A stretch of DNA of 34,751 nt, from assembly GCA_903904835.1 (NCBI GenBank), contig CAIVEI010000095.1, positions 1 to 34,751 on the forward strand, written 5' to 3'. Below, piece after piece: positions 6,241 to 15,675 of this stretch (position 1 is the first letter of the stretch; every line of letters begins with the position of its first letter). The position numbers and the translations under genes are program-made. This DNA is from an uncultured Schlesneria sp. (GTDB lineage Bacteria; Planctomycetota; Planctomycetia; Planctomycetales; Planctomycetaceae). The notes beneath the pieces are model-generated. The model ran no database searches and was not told the DNA's origin. It saw nothing but the letters and a program-made list of their open reading frames with translations.

Positions 6241-8895
6241 TTGCGGCAACAGGATGATGTCGCCGAGCAACGCGACGGCAATCATGGACGCCATGAGCGA
6301 TCCGAATCGACTGATTAATCGCAATTCTGCGGGGACGAGCATCAACAAACCAATCGCGACCGCAATACTTGTCTGCCACATTGCCGGGCCGCACTGGACG
6401 AGTGCGTCGACGACTGCCTCTTTACGTGAGCGGCCTTTTTTCATGGCAAGTTGCATCCAGGTCAGGTAGTGCAACGTTCCATCAACGGCGATCCCTAACG
6501 CGATTGAAGCGGTGATCATCGAGCCGATATCGATCCGTTGCTGGACCCAAGAAATCGCTCCGAACACGACAGTAATTGGCACAATATTGGGAATCATCGC
6601 GACGACCGCTGCACCGAAATTGCGCAATTTCACGATGAATACGACAAGAATTAACGCAAAGGCCAGCCCAAAGCTGCTGAGCAGGCTCTGAAGAACGGCC
6701 TGCTGTGTCCGTACGAATAGGGGCACATTTCCCGTGATGAAATGCTGTGATCCGGGATAAAGCTTAAGGACATCCTGTGCAATGACATGCAGGTCCGACA
6801 GGACACTGGCAAAATCGTTATCGGTCATCACGTTGACCTGGGCTGTAATTCGCCAGAGCTCGTCGCCAGATTGATTCAGCAAACCGTCGCCTGAGTGATC
6901 AAGATCTCGTCCCTGTTCTGAAACGGTGTAGAACGACCTTGCTCCGGGGATTTCACCATCGCGGATTCGCTGCTGAACCTGCGTTGCTCGCTTATGATAT
7001 TTGGACTTAAGCAGGAATCCGGCGTCTTCCGGCAGTGATTCACTGATCGGTTGAAAATCGGCGAGCGAAACGGAACCGCTGATTTCGGGGTGCGCCCACA
7101 TGCGTTCCTGAATTCCCCGGATCAGTTCCATTCGATCGAGAAAGCTTGTGTCTTTCTGAGATTGTTCATCGAATCGAATGATCGTTTCGACCGGCATAAC
7201 TCCTGAAAGGTTGGTTTCAATCGCCCAATAATCCTTGGCGATACGAGCGTGATCTGGAAAGTAGCGAATCACTTTGGTTTCGGTTCGAAACCGCGTTAAG
7301 CCAAAACTGAGTCCAACGCAAACACCGATAAAACCAAGCGCCTGCCAGCCGGGATGAACTGTCAGCATTCGGCCTAATGCCCGCCAGCCGGGGTGATCGA
7401 GTTCCGGCTCGCCAGGCGGTCGACCTGGCCAGAGCTGCATTAACGCGGGAAATCCATAAACGACCATGACAAACGAAAACATTGTGGCACAGGCCGCGTA
7501 GATCCCAAATTCACGGACTGGTTCCAGACGGCTGGAGCACAAGGAAATCAAACCAATTGAAGTGGTCAGACTGGCGAGAAAGCAGGGCATCCACGCCTGG
7601 CGAACGGTTTCAAGGATGGCTCCGGTTTCATCCTTGCAGGCGGCATGCTTCCAATAATTCGAGACATGTATCGCACCGGACATGGTCAACAAGACGAGCA
7701 ACGTCGGCATGATGATCAGCACCATGTTCATCGAACCGCCTGTCGCCGGAACGACAGCCATCGAGCAGAATGTCGTGAACAGTGAGATGATCAGCACTAA
7801 CGTTGCCAGTCGAATATTGCGAACGAGAATGAATGCGACGAGGGCGCTTACCAGGGCTGACGTCAGGATGACCGATCGACGGTGAATCTGAAGCATTGGG
7901 ACGGAAGTGTCCCAGGCAGCCTTCACAATTTCGGCATTCAGCTCGTTGGCCGAGACGACACTACCCGACATATGCAATGCTTCGGGAGCAATCCCGGCAA
8001 GTTTGCAACTGGCCCGAATGGCGGCGATTGTTTCGGCCTTGTCCGCCAATCCTGATTCGGAGACCCCGATGGCCAGAGCGACAGGAGAACCAATTGCGAA
8101 GAATGCTTCTTCCACAAGAGGCTTCCCTTCGCCCCGTTGGGGGATGTATTCCTTCAGCCAGTTGACAATGCCCGCAGTATGCCCACTGCCGACGCGCATT
8201 CCTTTCCAGGAAACTTGCAGATCGTGTTCCACGTTCGTACTGTCGAGCAGTTTGCCATCGACAGAGACAAGAGCGGGGGGGCTTGGATCGCCCGGGGTCG
8301 CTCCTTCCTCCACAGGTACTGGAATGGAAATCAATGGTGACAAATCGGGAGCGGGGTCCTGAATCACCAGTTCCGTTTCGAACCTGGTTCGCATGGCGAT
8401 TTGAAGTTCGCGTTTTGTTTTCTTGAGTGCCGACCGACCTGCCTCGGTTAATCGCAAGCGAAGCGGTCCCGCTCCAAGGATTGTTCCCTCAAGTCGGCGA
8501 GCGGCTTCCTGTGGTTCGATGCCATTTTCCTGCATGACGCGCAATGACTGGTGTGGTTCGATGACGGAAGAAACGTGTGGAAGCCCACCGCGTTTGATAC
8601 CGTGGGTGTCGGTCTTGCCAATCAGTTGTTCGACCAGCTTGTCGATGCGAGGATCGTTGATCGAGCTTCCGTCCCAGGTCAGCAGAATTCGTTCTTCGAC
8701 GGGAAACTGTTCATGAGCCCAATGGAGCGCCCGCAATTCCGGGTCATTGTCGGGAAGCCATTTCTGAACATCATTTTCGAGCCGAAGCTGTCCGACGGAC
8801 CAGCAACAGATGGGGGTCACAAATGCCATGAGGACAACAAGCCAAAGGCTTTGCCGATGTCCCCAGAAATCACGTTTTTCAAAGAAGTGCGTCAT
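6034..8895 (-). CDS. MMPL/RND-superfamily transporter
   Basis: The 953-residue product has the duplicated RND layout. The first membrane segment (about 15-34) is followed by a large extracytoplasmic domain, then a cluster of five hydrophobic segments (about 345-490). A second half follows: a membrane segment (about 510-530), another extracytoplasmic domain and a terminal membrane cluster (about 770-920). ENDVQKWLPDNDP after the first segment and IALGIAVDGTLHYL in the last cluster are typical of MMPL/Patched-type exporters, some of which carry lipids or hopanoids. The C-terminal tail is hydrophilic, proline- and lysine-rich. No membrane-fusion protein or outer-membrane partner is adjacent, as is usual for MMPL rather than HAE-type RND proteins. 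AAGGGG before the ATG supports the start. The substrate cannot be read from the sequence. Confidence 0.88.
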   Translation of the reverse strand: MTHFFEKRDFWGHRQSLWLVVLMAFVTPICCWSVGQLRLENDVQKWLPDNDPELRALHWAHEQFPVEERILLTWDGSSINDPRIDKLVEQLIGKTDTHGIKRGGLPHVSSVIEPHQSLRVMQENGIEPQEAARRLEGTILGAGPLRLRLTEAGRSALKKTKRELQIAMRTRFETELVIQDPAPDLSPLISIPVPVEEGATPGDPSPPALVSVDGKLLDSTNVEHDLQVSWKGMRVGSGHTAGIVNWLKEYIPQRGEGKPLVEEAFFAIGSPVALAIGVSESGLADKAETIAAIRASCKLAGIAPEALHMSGSVVSANELNAEIVKAAWDTSVPMLQIHRRSVILTSALVSALVAFILVRNIRLATLVLIISLFTTFCSMAVVPATGGSMNMVLIIMPTLLVLLTMSGAIHVSNYWKHAACKDETGAILETVRQAWMPCFLASLTTSIGLISLCSSRLEPVREFGIYAACATMFSFVMVVYGFPALMQLWPGRPPGEPELDHPGWRALGRMLTVHPGWQALGFIGVCVGLSFGLTRFRTETKVIRYFPDHARIAKDYWAIETNLSGVMPVETIIRFDEQSQKDTSFLDRMELIRGIQERMWAHPEISGSVSLADFQPISESLPEDAGFLLKSKYHKRATQVQQRIRDGEIPGARSFYTVSEQGRDLDHSGDGLLNQSGDELWRITAQVNVMTDNDFASVLSDLHVIAQDVLKLYPGSQHFITGNVPLFVRTQQAVLQSLLSSFGLAFALILVVFIVKLRNFGAAVVAMIPNIVPITVVFGAISWVQQRIDIGSMITASIALGIAVDGTLHYLTWMQLAMKKGRSRKEAVVDALVQCGPAMWQTSIAVAIGLLMLVPAELRLISRFGSLMASMIAVALLGDIILLPQLLAGPLGWLFEPKQSAIQVNPVLPDKQILNVEPQQSAEVAPAISHGTNPPKPHIKPVDPNRKKGRPTA

Positions 8896-9431
8896 TGGTC
8901 CCCTTCCGCCCGACTCCGCAGGCGCGGCATGCTGATCAATCCTTGAACCGATGGGGGAAATTCACAGCCCTTCAACGGTCACCCGATGAATGGCCACGAA
9001 ATTCTCGAACGGATTCTATCCGGGAATGCCAATTTACGGAAAGACCGATGCGCAAGCTGATTTTCAAGGGTTACGGCGAGGAAGTTGAGCGTCTTCAATC
9101 CGTAAAGGCTTTTTCTCGCATATCATTTCGTTCGCATTGCTTTGCCAAATTGGTCGAATGTTAAGAGATTCAATTCCAACAGGTTACAATCTGGTGTGAC
9201 CGTGTTGCCGTGTTCACTCAGGCGGGAGATAGTCAAAATGTCTTGATTTTCCAACTCCGCGAACCGTAGGATATTGGAAAATCGACTCACGCCTCAGGAA
9301 TTGGTCCTGATCAAATAATACGAAAGCAACTCGCCTCGCGTTTTGATCGGATTGTCACGGCAATCCAGGCTGCCGGCGACTTCCAGATTCATTCGGGGGT
9401 TAACGAATTTCCACAGTCAGGGGCAACGAAA
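8896..9431. other. Intergenic region between divergent transporter and redoxin genes
   Basis: No convincing gene is seen in these 536 bp. A short plus frame of 38 codons near 9048 (MRKLIFKGYGEEVERL...) has reasonable codon use but no Shine-Dalgarno. A perfect 10-bp inverted repeat lies at 9245-9283. Promoters of both flanking genes must lie here, but I could not place them with confidence. Confidence 0.6.
9245..9283. promoter_or_regulatory. Inverted repeat GATTTTCCAA/TTGGAAAATC
   Basis: Perfect 10-bp arms (9245-9254 and 9274-9283) flank a 19-nt spacer, about 150 bp upstream of the redoxin gene. The spacing would suit a dimeric regulator or a weak RNA stem. No function can be assigned from the sequence. 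Confidence 0.45.
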
Positions 9432-11582
9432 ATGTTTCGTACGGCCAGTGTGCAATTGGTAGGCATTTTCCTGGTATTTGGTTTCGGATCGGGAAATGCC
9501 GCGCCGCCGACGGCAACGAAAACGGATGCAATTGAAAATCAAAAATTTTCGGGAGTCATTTCCGGTCGAGTGGTCGATCGATCAGAAACACCGGTCTCGC
9601 GAGCGAAGATCGTGCTCTACAAGTACAGAAACCCGAGTCAACGATTCGGGCACATGGTTCCGCAGCAGACGCCGACGATCACCGATGTTGATGGCGGGTT
9701 TCGATTTGAAAATCTGGAAAACGGATATTACTTCGTTGAAATTAAGAAAACGGAATTTGCGACAACGCTTTGCAATCGAACGATCGACGATGGGCATGCG
9801 AATTCCCGAACGGATATTTTGCTGAAACCCTCGGCTGAAGTGACAATTGAACTGACCGACGAAACAGGGAAGCCCGTGGTGGGTGCACGGGTTCGAGAGA
9901 TCCGTCAACGGGGCGCTAACGGAGAGAATTACCTGACGCAGATGTGGCTTCGTGATTTGGGCATCGAGATCGGTACGAGCGATAATCAAGGACGGCTGAC
10001 GCTTCCGCCATTTCCCGTGGGCGACATTCTTAAGGTGACGATCGATCATCAGAATCTGGCACCTGTCAGAATAGATGATTTGAAGATTGCCAAAGGCGAA
10101 TCGACGAAGGCCGTGATGAAGCCGGGTGTTGTTATCAGGCTGCGACGCGCGCCAACGAAAAACCCCGCAGAACAGATCTCCAGTGCTGTCATCGATTTTC
10201 GTCACACAGAATTCCAAAGGCCTTCGTCCATCAGACTTTATGAAATTCAATTTGATCAGAATGGCACAAGTCAGGTTACGGTTGAGCCCGGCGACTATGA
10301 CTTTCTGAGACTCGAACATGAAGATTTCTACTTGACTCCCAGCATCAGCGAAGAGACGGCAAAGAGTGAGCGACTTAAAATCGAGCCCGGAAAGGGTGTC
10401 GAGTTCACCTTTGAAGTTCGTCGTAAGGTGATAGCGCGAGGTCGCGTCATTAATTCGGATACGGGATTGCCTGTAAAAGGAGAATCATTGTTAGGAGAGA
10501 TTCTGGGTACGCGATCGGACGTCGTCACACCAGACTCGAAATGGAGTTTCACGGGCTGGGGCGAGACTGACGAAAATGGCGAATACTCGTTACCGATTGC
10601 GGCGGGCAACGCTCGGGTGACATTTCACGGCGAGAAACTGATTACCGATCTGGAACACGTTGATTTTGTCGCAAGTGATGACGGGACAACTGAAATCCCC
10701 GAAGTTCGAGTCCGTTCGCTGCCAGTGATTCGCGGGTCAGTTGTTGATCCTGATGGTCGACCTGTTTCGAAAGCGGTCGTACGCTTTCGTGGAAAGACTC
10801 AATACGGACTGCATATGGCGAATCCGGTATTGGCCGATGACCAGGGGCGATTTGAATTGACGGCAAATTTCGTCCCGGTTGATCCTGTTTCCAGGAAGCG
10901 ATCGTTCGAGCAATACATTGCGGCGTTCGATCCTTATCGTCCTCTGGCAGCGAAGACCGAAATTCGCATTGATACTTCAGAGCCCGTTGTTTTGAAACTG
11001 GAACCGCATCCGTTCGGCTGGCCGCTCACCGAGTTCGACGTGGAATTCTCTGATTGGCAACGTGGAAATGCTCTTCCAGAAGTCGCCCGAAAGAATGACG
11101 AAATCACGCTGAAAGGTCGACCGGCTTTGGAACTGGATGGTATTGGATGGATTAACAGTGAGAAATTGAACTTAGCCGATCTTAAAGGCAAGTATGTATT
11201 GCTCGACTTCTGGTTCATTGGATGCGGTCCTTGTCATGCAGATTTTCCATCGATGACGATGGCCCACGAACTCTACAAAGACAAAGGGTTGGTGGTGATC
11301 GGAATTCATAACAACTCGAGTGACCTGGATGCGGTTCGAAAACATGTTAAGGAAATTGGACTGCCATTTCCTATCGTCGTTGATCAGCCTGATGGACGGA
11401 CAATTTCCATTTACCAGAAGCACGGCATCGCAAACGGTTATCCGAGCTATGTGTTAATCGATCCTCAAGGGAACGTGGTTCTTGATGACCGGACGATTCC
11501 ACACCCGACACTGCGCGGGTACAAGCTCGAAATCGTCCGCAAGTTCCTGTTTGATCCGAAAAAAGAAATCGGGAACGAGTAA
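9432..11582 (+). CDS. Exported TlpA-like redoxin with carboxypeptidase-regulatory-like domains
   Basis: The 716-residue product begins with a signal peptide (about 1-23, ending GNAA). Several beta-sandwich modules of the carboxypeptidase regulatory-like type follow, with GRVVD-ETPVSRAKIVLYK (about 46-64), DETGKPVVGARV (about 140-151) and VVDPDGRPVSKAVVRF (about 437-452) as their start strands. The C-terminal 150 residues are a thioredoxin-like domain: LKGKYVLLDFWFIGCGPC with the CGPC active site at 598-601, then VVIGIHNNS and the cis-proline region GYPSYVLIDPQG. Such proteins are thought to act outside the cytoplasmic membrane in thiol reduction or repair; the substrate is unknown. AGGGG about 8 nt before the ATG supports the start. 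It stands alone between two gaps. Confidence 0.85.
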   Translation: MFRTASVQLVGIFLVFGFGSGNAAPPTATKTDAIENQKFSGVISGRVVDRSETPVSRAKIVLYKYRNPSQRFGHMVPQQTPTITDVDGGFRFENLENGYYFVEIKKTEFATTLCNRTIDDGHANSRTDILLKPSAEVTIELTDETGKPVVGARVREIRQRGANGENYLTQMWLRDLGIEIGTSDNQGRLTLPPFPVGDILKVTIDHQNLAPVRIDDLKIAKGESTKAVMKPGVVIRLRRAPTKNPAEQISSAVIDFRHTEFQRPSSIRLYEIQFDQNGTSQVTVEPGDYDFLRLEHEDFYLTPSISEETAKSERLKIEPGKGVEFTFEVRRKVIARGRVINSDTGLPVKGESLLGEILGTRSDVVTPDSKWSFTGWGETDENGEYSLPIAAGNARVTFHGEKLITDLEHVDFVASDDGTTEIPEVRVRSLPVIRGSVVDPDGRPVSKAVVRFRGKTQYGLHMANPVLADDQGRFELTANFVPVDPVSRKRSFEQYIAAFDPYRPLAAKTEIRIDTSEPVVLKLEPHPFGWPLTEFDVEFSDWQRGNALPEVARKNDEITLKGRPALELDGIGWINSEKLNLADLKGKYVLLDFWFIGCGPCHADFPSMTMAHELYKDKGLVVIGIHNNSSDLDAVRKHVKEIGLPFPIVVDQPDGRTISIYQKHGIANGYPSYVLIDPQGNVVLDDRTIPHPTLRGYKLEIVRKFLFDPKKEIGNE

Positions 11583-11867
11583 CTGGCTGATAAAGACCTC
11601 GTTGTGATCTGGAGTAACTCTATTTTTTAAGCATCGAGTCACAACCAATTCTCATATGAAAAATGGTGTCAGTTGTGCGGTCGCTGAAAATGGAACCGGT
11701 ATGTTTTGGGGCACCTGGGTCACAATTGTTTGACTTTGTCTTCGGCCAATTACTTTGTTGAGCAAGAATCTACATAAAACCGACGGGCAAGCATGGGGTT
11801 GGTCAGAAAATTCCGTTACAATCAGGGAAACTCAGTTCCACCCGTCGCGAGGTACAAAGGTTACCCC

Positions 11868-12656
11868 ATGTCCAACGAAATCGAGTCGAATTCGTCTTCT
11901 CCCGAAGACCATTGGGAAATCTACGTCACTTATGTTGACGACAATCCAGCCGTGATTCTGGTGGATATTGGAATCGCCCAGGTGGCACCAATGGAAGACA
12001 AACCAACGTTGGCCTGGCTCTGGGTGCATGTTAAGGCTCCGGACGAAGAAGGTTTCCCGACTGAAGAAGAGGATATGAAGCTGAATGAGATCGAAGATGT
12101 ATTGACCGATTCGCTCGAACTGGGTGACTCGGAATATGTTGGACGGATTACATCGGATGGTCGGCGTGAATTCTACTTTTATACGAACGATGCCGCGCAA
12201 TTTCGCGAGGCGGCGGCGGCGGCGATGCATTCTGCGCCGGAATATGAATTCGAGATTGATGAAGCAGACGACGCGGATTGGCAGCATTATCTGGACGTTC
12301 TGTATCCATCGGCGGAAGATTTTCAGCAGATTCACAATCAGCACGTGATTTCCCGTTTGTACGATGCCGGTGACTCGCTGACGGAACCTCGACCGGTAGA
12401 TCATTTCGCCAATTTTGCAACCGAAGCGGATCGAGAATCATTTATCACGGCGGCTTCAGAACTTGGGTACGAAGCAGCCAGTCGACCCGAACGGACCGAT
12501 GAAGAGACCGAATTTCCGTTTGCTGTTGGGCTGATTCGAGTTGATTCCGTTGACGCAGAAACGATAGATCGCATCACGTTTGAGCTTTTTGAACTCGCCC
12601 GACAGCATGACGGAGAATACGAAGGCTGGGGCTCAAAGGTTGTGAAAACTACGTAG
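11868..12656 (+). CDS. DUF695 and RraB domain fusion protein
   Basis: The 262-residue acidic protein has two parts. Residues about 10-150 resemble DUF695 (WEIYVTYVDDNPAVILVDIG..., then WLWVHVKAPDEEGFPTEEE and REFYFYTND). Residues about 160-260 resemble RraB, the ribonuclease E inhibitor family (HFANFATEADRESFITAASE, then HDGEYEGWGSKVV). In enterobacteria RraB binds RNase E and changes which transcripts it degrades; whether this protein does so is unknown. I chose ATG 11868 because AAAGG (11856-11860) lies 7 nt upstream; an in-frame ATG at 11793 would add 25 residues without domain content. It is probably cytoplasmic. It converges with the FhcB gene 64 bp downstream. Confidence 0.82.
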   Translation: MSNEIESNSSSPEDHWEIYVTYVDDNPAVILVDIGIAQVAPMEDKPTLAWLWVHVKAPDEEGFPTEEEDMKLNEIEDVLTDSLELGDSEYVGRITSDGRREFYFYTNDAAQFREAAAAAMHSAPEYEFEIDEADDADWQHYLDVLYPSAEDFQQIHNQHVISRLYDAGDSLTEPRPVDHFANFATEADRESFITAASELGYEAASRPERTDEETEFPFAVGLIRVDSVDAETIDRITFELFELARQHDGEYEGWGSKVVKTT

Positions 12657-12720
12657 TTGTTGGTGAAATGAGTTTAGCGACTGCTTCGATTCAAGCTGCG
12701 TGAGACGATCGAATCCGAAA

Positions 12721-13992
12721 TCATAATACAGAGTGGATTCGGCTGAGAACTTCACCGTCGCTCGGGTCAGTCGACCCGAGAAGCGGGCGAAGCGGGATGG
12801 GGACTTCATCCATGCGATACGCCGTTCCGTGCCGATGAATGCCGTAGACAGCCGTCGTAATTCGGAGTTTCGGTTGGAACGGGACGACACCGTACGGATG
12901 CTCAATCAGAATTGTCGGGATTCGTTCGAGGTGTTTGAGGGCCGCAGATGGAAAACGATCTAATCGTGTCGATCCGATGAGGACGACAGCGTCCGGTTCG
13001 CCCCGTTCAAGCATGTCCGCAGCGGAAAACTCGTTCGGATTGTATCTCGGATAACCTCGCGCAAAATTGACACTGAAGGGATACCCGGTTTGCCAACAAA
13101 GCACGCTGTCGGCCCCCGACACGTCGCCTCCGACGCGCATACGGCGAGCATAAAATCGAGTCTGTTGATTGAGGTCTGTCACAAGTTGAAGCAACGCTTC
13201 GACGTTGTGATTGCCCATCGGCTGCAGCACTAACCCATACCCGAAGAAAATGATACCGCAGCGACAATTGCGCATTCGACTGGCGAGATCTTTCAGTTGA
13301 TCAAGCGGCAATCCAGTGCGGGCACCTTCCGTCGGTTCAATTCCTTGTAACAAGCCACGGAGAGTCCAGAGGGCCTCGTAGTCCTGGTGCGGTTCGATAT
13401 CCAAAACAATATCTGCCAGTTTCGACGTTTCCGTCCGTTTGGTATCGACGACGATCAGGGTTCGGTCAGCACGACCACGCGGCGTCAGACTTCCTGCCTT
13501 CATGGAATAGCGATCCAGATGGCGTGGTTGCCACTGGATCGGGTCTGAACCCCAATAGATGACAAGATCAGCTCGGTTTCGAATTTCGCCGAGCGAACAG
13601 GTTGATTCGCCGATCTGTTGCAGTGCGATAATCGATGGTGCGTGCCCTTCAGACGCGGTCGTATCGATCGTCGCACCCAGGCGATCGGCCAGTGCAACAG
13701 CGGCTCGCTGACCTTCAGTGCTGCTTTGCGACAGTCCATAAAAAAGTGGTGACTTGGCCTGACGCAAGATGCTTGCCGCCTCGTTGATGGCGGTGTCCAA
13801 CGAGATTTCGATGCCAGATCGCGTCGCTGGAACTGAAGTTTGGGAATTTTGTTGCTCGAACCAGTTCCCGATCCGGGAACAAAACGGCTGGTAATCGGAA
13901 ATTCGCCCGTCGCGAACCGTGACACGCAAATCGTCACAGACACAAGCGCAGACGGTGCAGGCAACATCCTCAAAAATTTCTTGTTCCGACAT
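12721..13992 (-). CDS. fhcB: Formylmethanofuran dehydrogenase subunit B-like protein (FhcB)
   Basis: In methanogens FwdB/FmdB holds the W/Mo-pterin that reduces CO2. In methylotrophic bacteria the homologous FhcB is part of the formyltransferase/hydrolase complex, which releases formate from formyl carriers. Here 423 residues carry CTVCACVCDDL (12-22) and a further C38, fitting a [4Fe-4S] site. GLSQSSTEGQRAAVALADRLG follows, then TTASEGHAPS (111-120), aligned by eye to the archaeal NTASVCHGPS block. The metal-ligand Cys/Sec position is glycine (G116), as expected for a non-redox bacterial FhcB. I start at ATG 13992; an in-frame GTG lies two codons earlier. No other C1-pathway gene is in the window, so the subunit is orphaned here. 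Confidence 0.85.
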   Translation of the reverse strand: MSEQEIFEDVACTVCACVCDDLRVTVRDGRISDYQPFCSRIGNWFEQQNSQTSVPATRSGIEISLDTAINEAASILRQAKSPLFYGLSQSSTEGQRAAVALADRLGATIDTTASEGHAPSIIALQQIGESTCSLGEIRNRADLVIYWGSDPIQWQPRHLDRYSMKAGSLTPRGRADRTLIVVDTKRTETSKLADIVLDIEPHQDYEALWTLRGLLQGIEPTEGARTGLPLDQLKDLASRMRNCRCGIIFFGYGLVLQPMGNHNVEALLQLVTDLNQQTRFYARRMRVGGDVSGADSVLCWQTGYPFSVNFARGYPRYNPNEFSAADMLERGEPDAVVLIGSTRLDRFPSAALKHLERIPTILIEHPYGVVPFQPKLRITTAVYGIHRHGTAYRMDEVPIPLRPLLGSTDPSDGEVLSRIHSVL

Positions 13993-14288
13993 TTTCACCG
14001 TTCACGCTATCGAAAAAGCCATTCTCGTGTCAAAGAGTACCTCAAAACACGAAAGAAACCGAGCGATTGAAGCAATTAACAAACAAATTGATGATTGAAA
14101 GTGGCTATTTCTTTTCCGCCGTCGATATCAAAAAATCAATAACTCCGGCGGTTTGGCTGCACTGGGTTTGCTCGCTACGCCGTCGTGCCTAGAATCTGGT
14201 ATCGTTTCAAACGACGATTCCATTCCATTGACGATGACAAGACACAAAGCGTCAGTCGAGAGACTGATCCTATTGAGGACTTTGGGCC

Positions 14289-15203
14289 ATGAAGGTATTG
14301 GTAACGGGAGCCACAGGGCTGGTCGGTTCAGAATTGGTCCCTTTCCTGACGAAACAGGGACACGATGTTTATCGATTGACGCGAGGGAAGGCTCACGAGG
14401 CGCATGACATCGTCTGGGACCCGGCTCGCAACCTGCTGCCAAAAGGACGTATCGAAGGGACGGAAGTTGTCGTTCATCTGGCAGGCGAAAACATCGCCGG
14501 GAAACGCTGGAATCAAGCCGTCAAGAACGAACTCCGGCGCAGTCGCGTCGAAGGAACAAGGCTCTTGTGTGAAACGATCACGCAACTGGAGACCCCGCCT
14601 AAAACTTTGATCTGTGCTTCAGCGATTGGGTTTTACGGTGATCGCGGTAGTGAATTGCTGAACGAAACGTCGGCTGGGGGAACCGGTTTTCTGGCAGATG
14701 TCTGTCGGGAATGGGAAGCAGCGTGCGAACCGGCGCGAGCGAAAGGGATTCGCGTTGTCAATTTGCGAACTGGTGTCGTTCTCAGCCAAAAAGGAGGAGC
14801 CCTCGCGAAGATGCTGCCTCCTTTCAAAATGGGGGTCGGCGGGGTTGTAGGGAGTGGAAATCAGTACTGGAGCTGGATCGCGATCGATGACGTCGTCGGT
14901 GCGATCAATCATTGCATTACGCACAACAAGATATCGGGTCCGGTCAACGCGACCGCGCCTTGTCCCGTTACAAATTACGACTTTACGAAGACGCTGGGTG
15001 CTGTGATCGGCCGACCGACGATCTTTCCGATGCCCGGATTTGCCGCACGGATCGTCTTGGGTGAAATGGCGAATGACCTTTTACTGGCAAGCGCCAAGGT
15101 CATGCCAAATCGGTTAAGTGAATCAGGCTATCAGTTTCTTTTCCCGAGTCTGGAACCGGCTTTGCGGCACTTTCTTGTGCCACAAGTACCATCCCATGTG
15201 TGA
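14289..15203 (+). CDS. TIGR01777-type NAD(P)-dependent epimerase (YfcH/SDR39U1-like)
   Basis: This is an extended short-chain dehydrogenase of 304 residues. The N-terminal Rossmann motif is VTGATGLVGSELV (5-17). VVVHLAGENIAGKRW (about 60-74), SRVEGTRLLC and CASAIGFYGDRG with the YGD element follow. GGALAKMLPPFKMGVGG and a WSWIAIDD block complete the fold, and the C-terminus (MPGFAARIVLGEM...) is the DUF1731 tail that defines the family. It probably binds NAD(P)H in the cytoplasm; the natural substrate of these proteins is not well established. GAGG lies upstream of the ATG (14276-14279). It is transcribed alone and converges with the small minus-strand gene at 15259. Confidence 0.9.
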   Translation: MKVLVTGATGLVGSELVPFLTKQGHDVYRLTRGKAHEAHDIVWDPARNLLPKGRIEGTEVVVHLAGENIAGKRWNQAVKNELRRSRVEGTRLLCETITQLETPPKTLICASAIGFYGDRGSELLNETSAGGTGFLADVCREWEAACEPARAKGIRVVNLRTGVVLSQKGGALAKMLPPFKMGVGGVVGSGNQYWSWIAIDDVVGAINHCITHNKISGPVNATAPCPVTNYDFTKTLGAVIGRPTIFPMPGFAARIVLGEMANDLLLASAKVMPNRLSESGYQFLFPSLEPALRHFLVPQVPSHV

Positions 15204-15212
15204 TTTGCGCTG

Positions 15213-15253
15213 AATCGCCGATAGCCAGCAGATTAATAGATTGAGCGGCGATT
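15213..15253. terminator. Possible bidirectional terminator
   Basis: Perfect 8-bp arms AATCGCCG/CGGCGATT (15213-15220 and 15246-15253) lie between two convergent genes that end at 15203 and 15259. The loop is long (25 nt) and no T-tract follows, so the element is weak. Confidence 0.35.
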
Positions 15254-15258
15254 AGTCG

Positions 15259-15675
15259 TCACCAGATGTCTTTCATGGATTGGGTGTTGACGAAATAATA
15301 CCGACCTGGTCCGAATTGTCTGGGGGCTGTTGATGTAATTCTCAGCCAAACGGGCTCGTCATCAATGGTCCCTTCGATCGCCAAATGCGGTCCAAGTTCG
15401 TCGTTCTGTTCCATTCGATGAGCCTGCCAGGCAATCGATTCAATGGTCGAAAACGCATCCATTAAATGTTTAATGTCGACATTGAAATGAGAACTTTTCA
15501 GCTTCCCATCTTGTGGGCCACCGATCAATTCCGTCCGTGATGCAAACAATGTGATTTCCCAGACCCCATTAAACTGCTGAAAGTGGCAGCCTAATGGAGC
15601 AAGAACATCATGTGGTTGAATACTGGCGGAAACGTGATCGACGAGATCTGACATCCAGTTGAGTGGGGAAGCCAT
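15259..15675 (-). CDS. Conserved-looking hypothetical protein, 138 aa
   Basis: I do not recognise this family. The 138-residue product has no signal peptide and no membrane segment. It is balanced in composition, with alternating beta-strand-like stretches (GVWEITLFASRTEL, HLAIEGTIDDEPVWLRITS, GRYYFVNT) and one helix (IKHLMDAFSTIESIAWQAHRM). It looks like a small single-domain cytoplasmic protein. GGAG about 8 nt before the ATG supports the start. The gene has its own upstream region shared divergently with glmS and converges with the epimerase gene. No function is proposed. Confidence 0.7.
   Translation of the reverse strand: MASPLNWMSDLVDHVSASIQPHDVLAPLGCHFQQFNGVWEITLFASRTELIGGPQDGKLKSSHFNVDIKHLMDAFSTIESIAWQAHRMEQNDELGPHLAIEGTIDDEPVWLRITSTAPRQFGPGRYYFVNTQSMKDIW

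Noticed and set aside
9048-9164. Possible 38-residue peptide MRKLIFKGYGEEVERL... in the gap before the redoxin gene
   Set aside because: The codon use is reasonable but there is no Shine-Dalgarno and no recognisable domain; too short to support.
9582-10319. Minus-strand frame of 245 codons within the redoxin gene
   Set aside because: It is antisense to well-formed domain-coding sequence, with composition typical of shadow frames.
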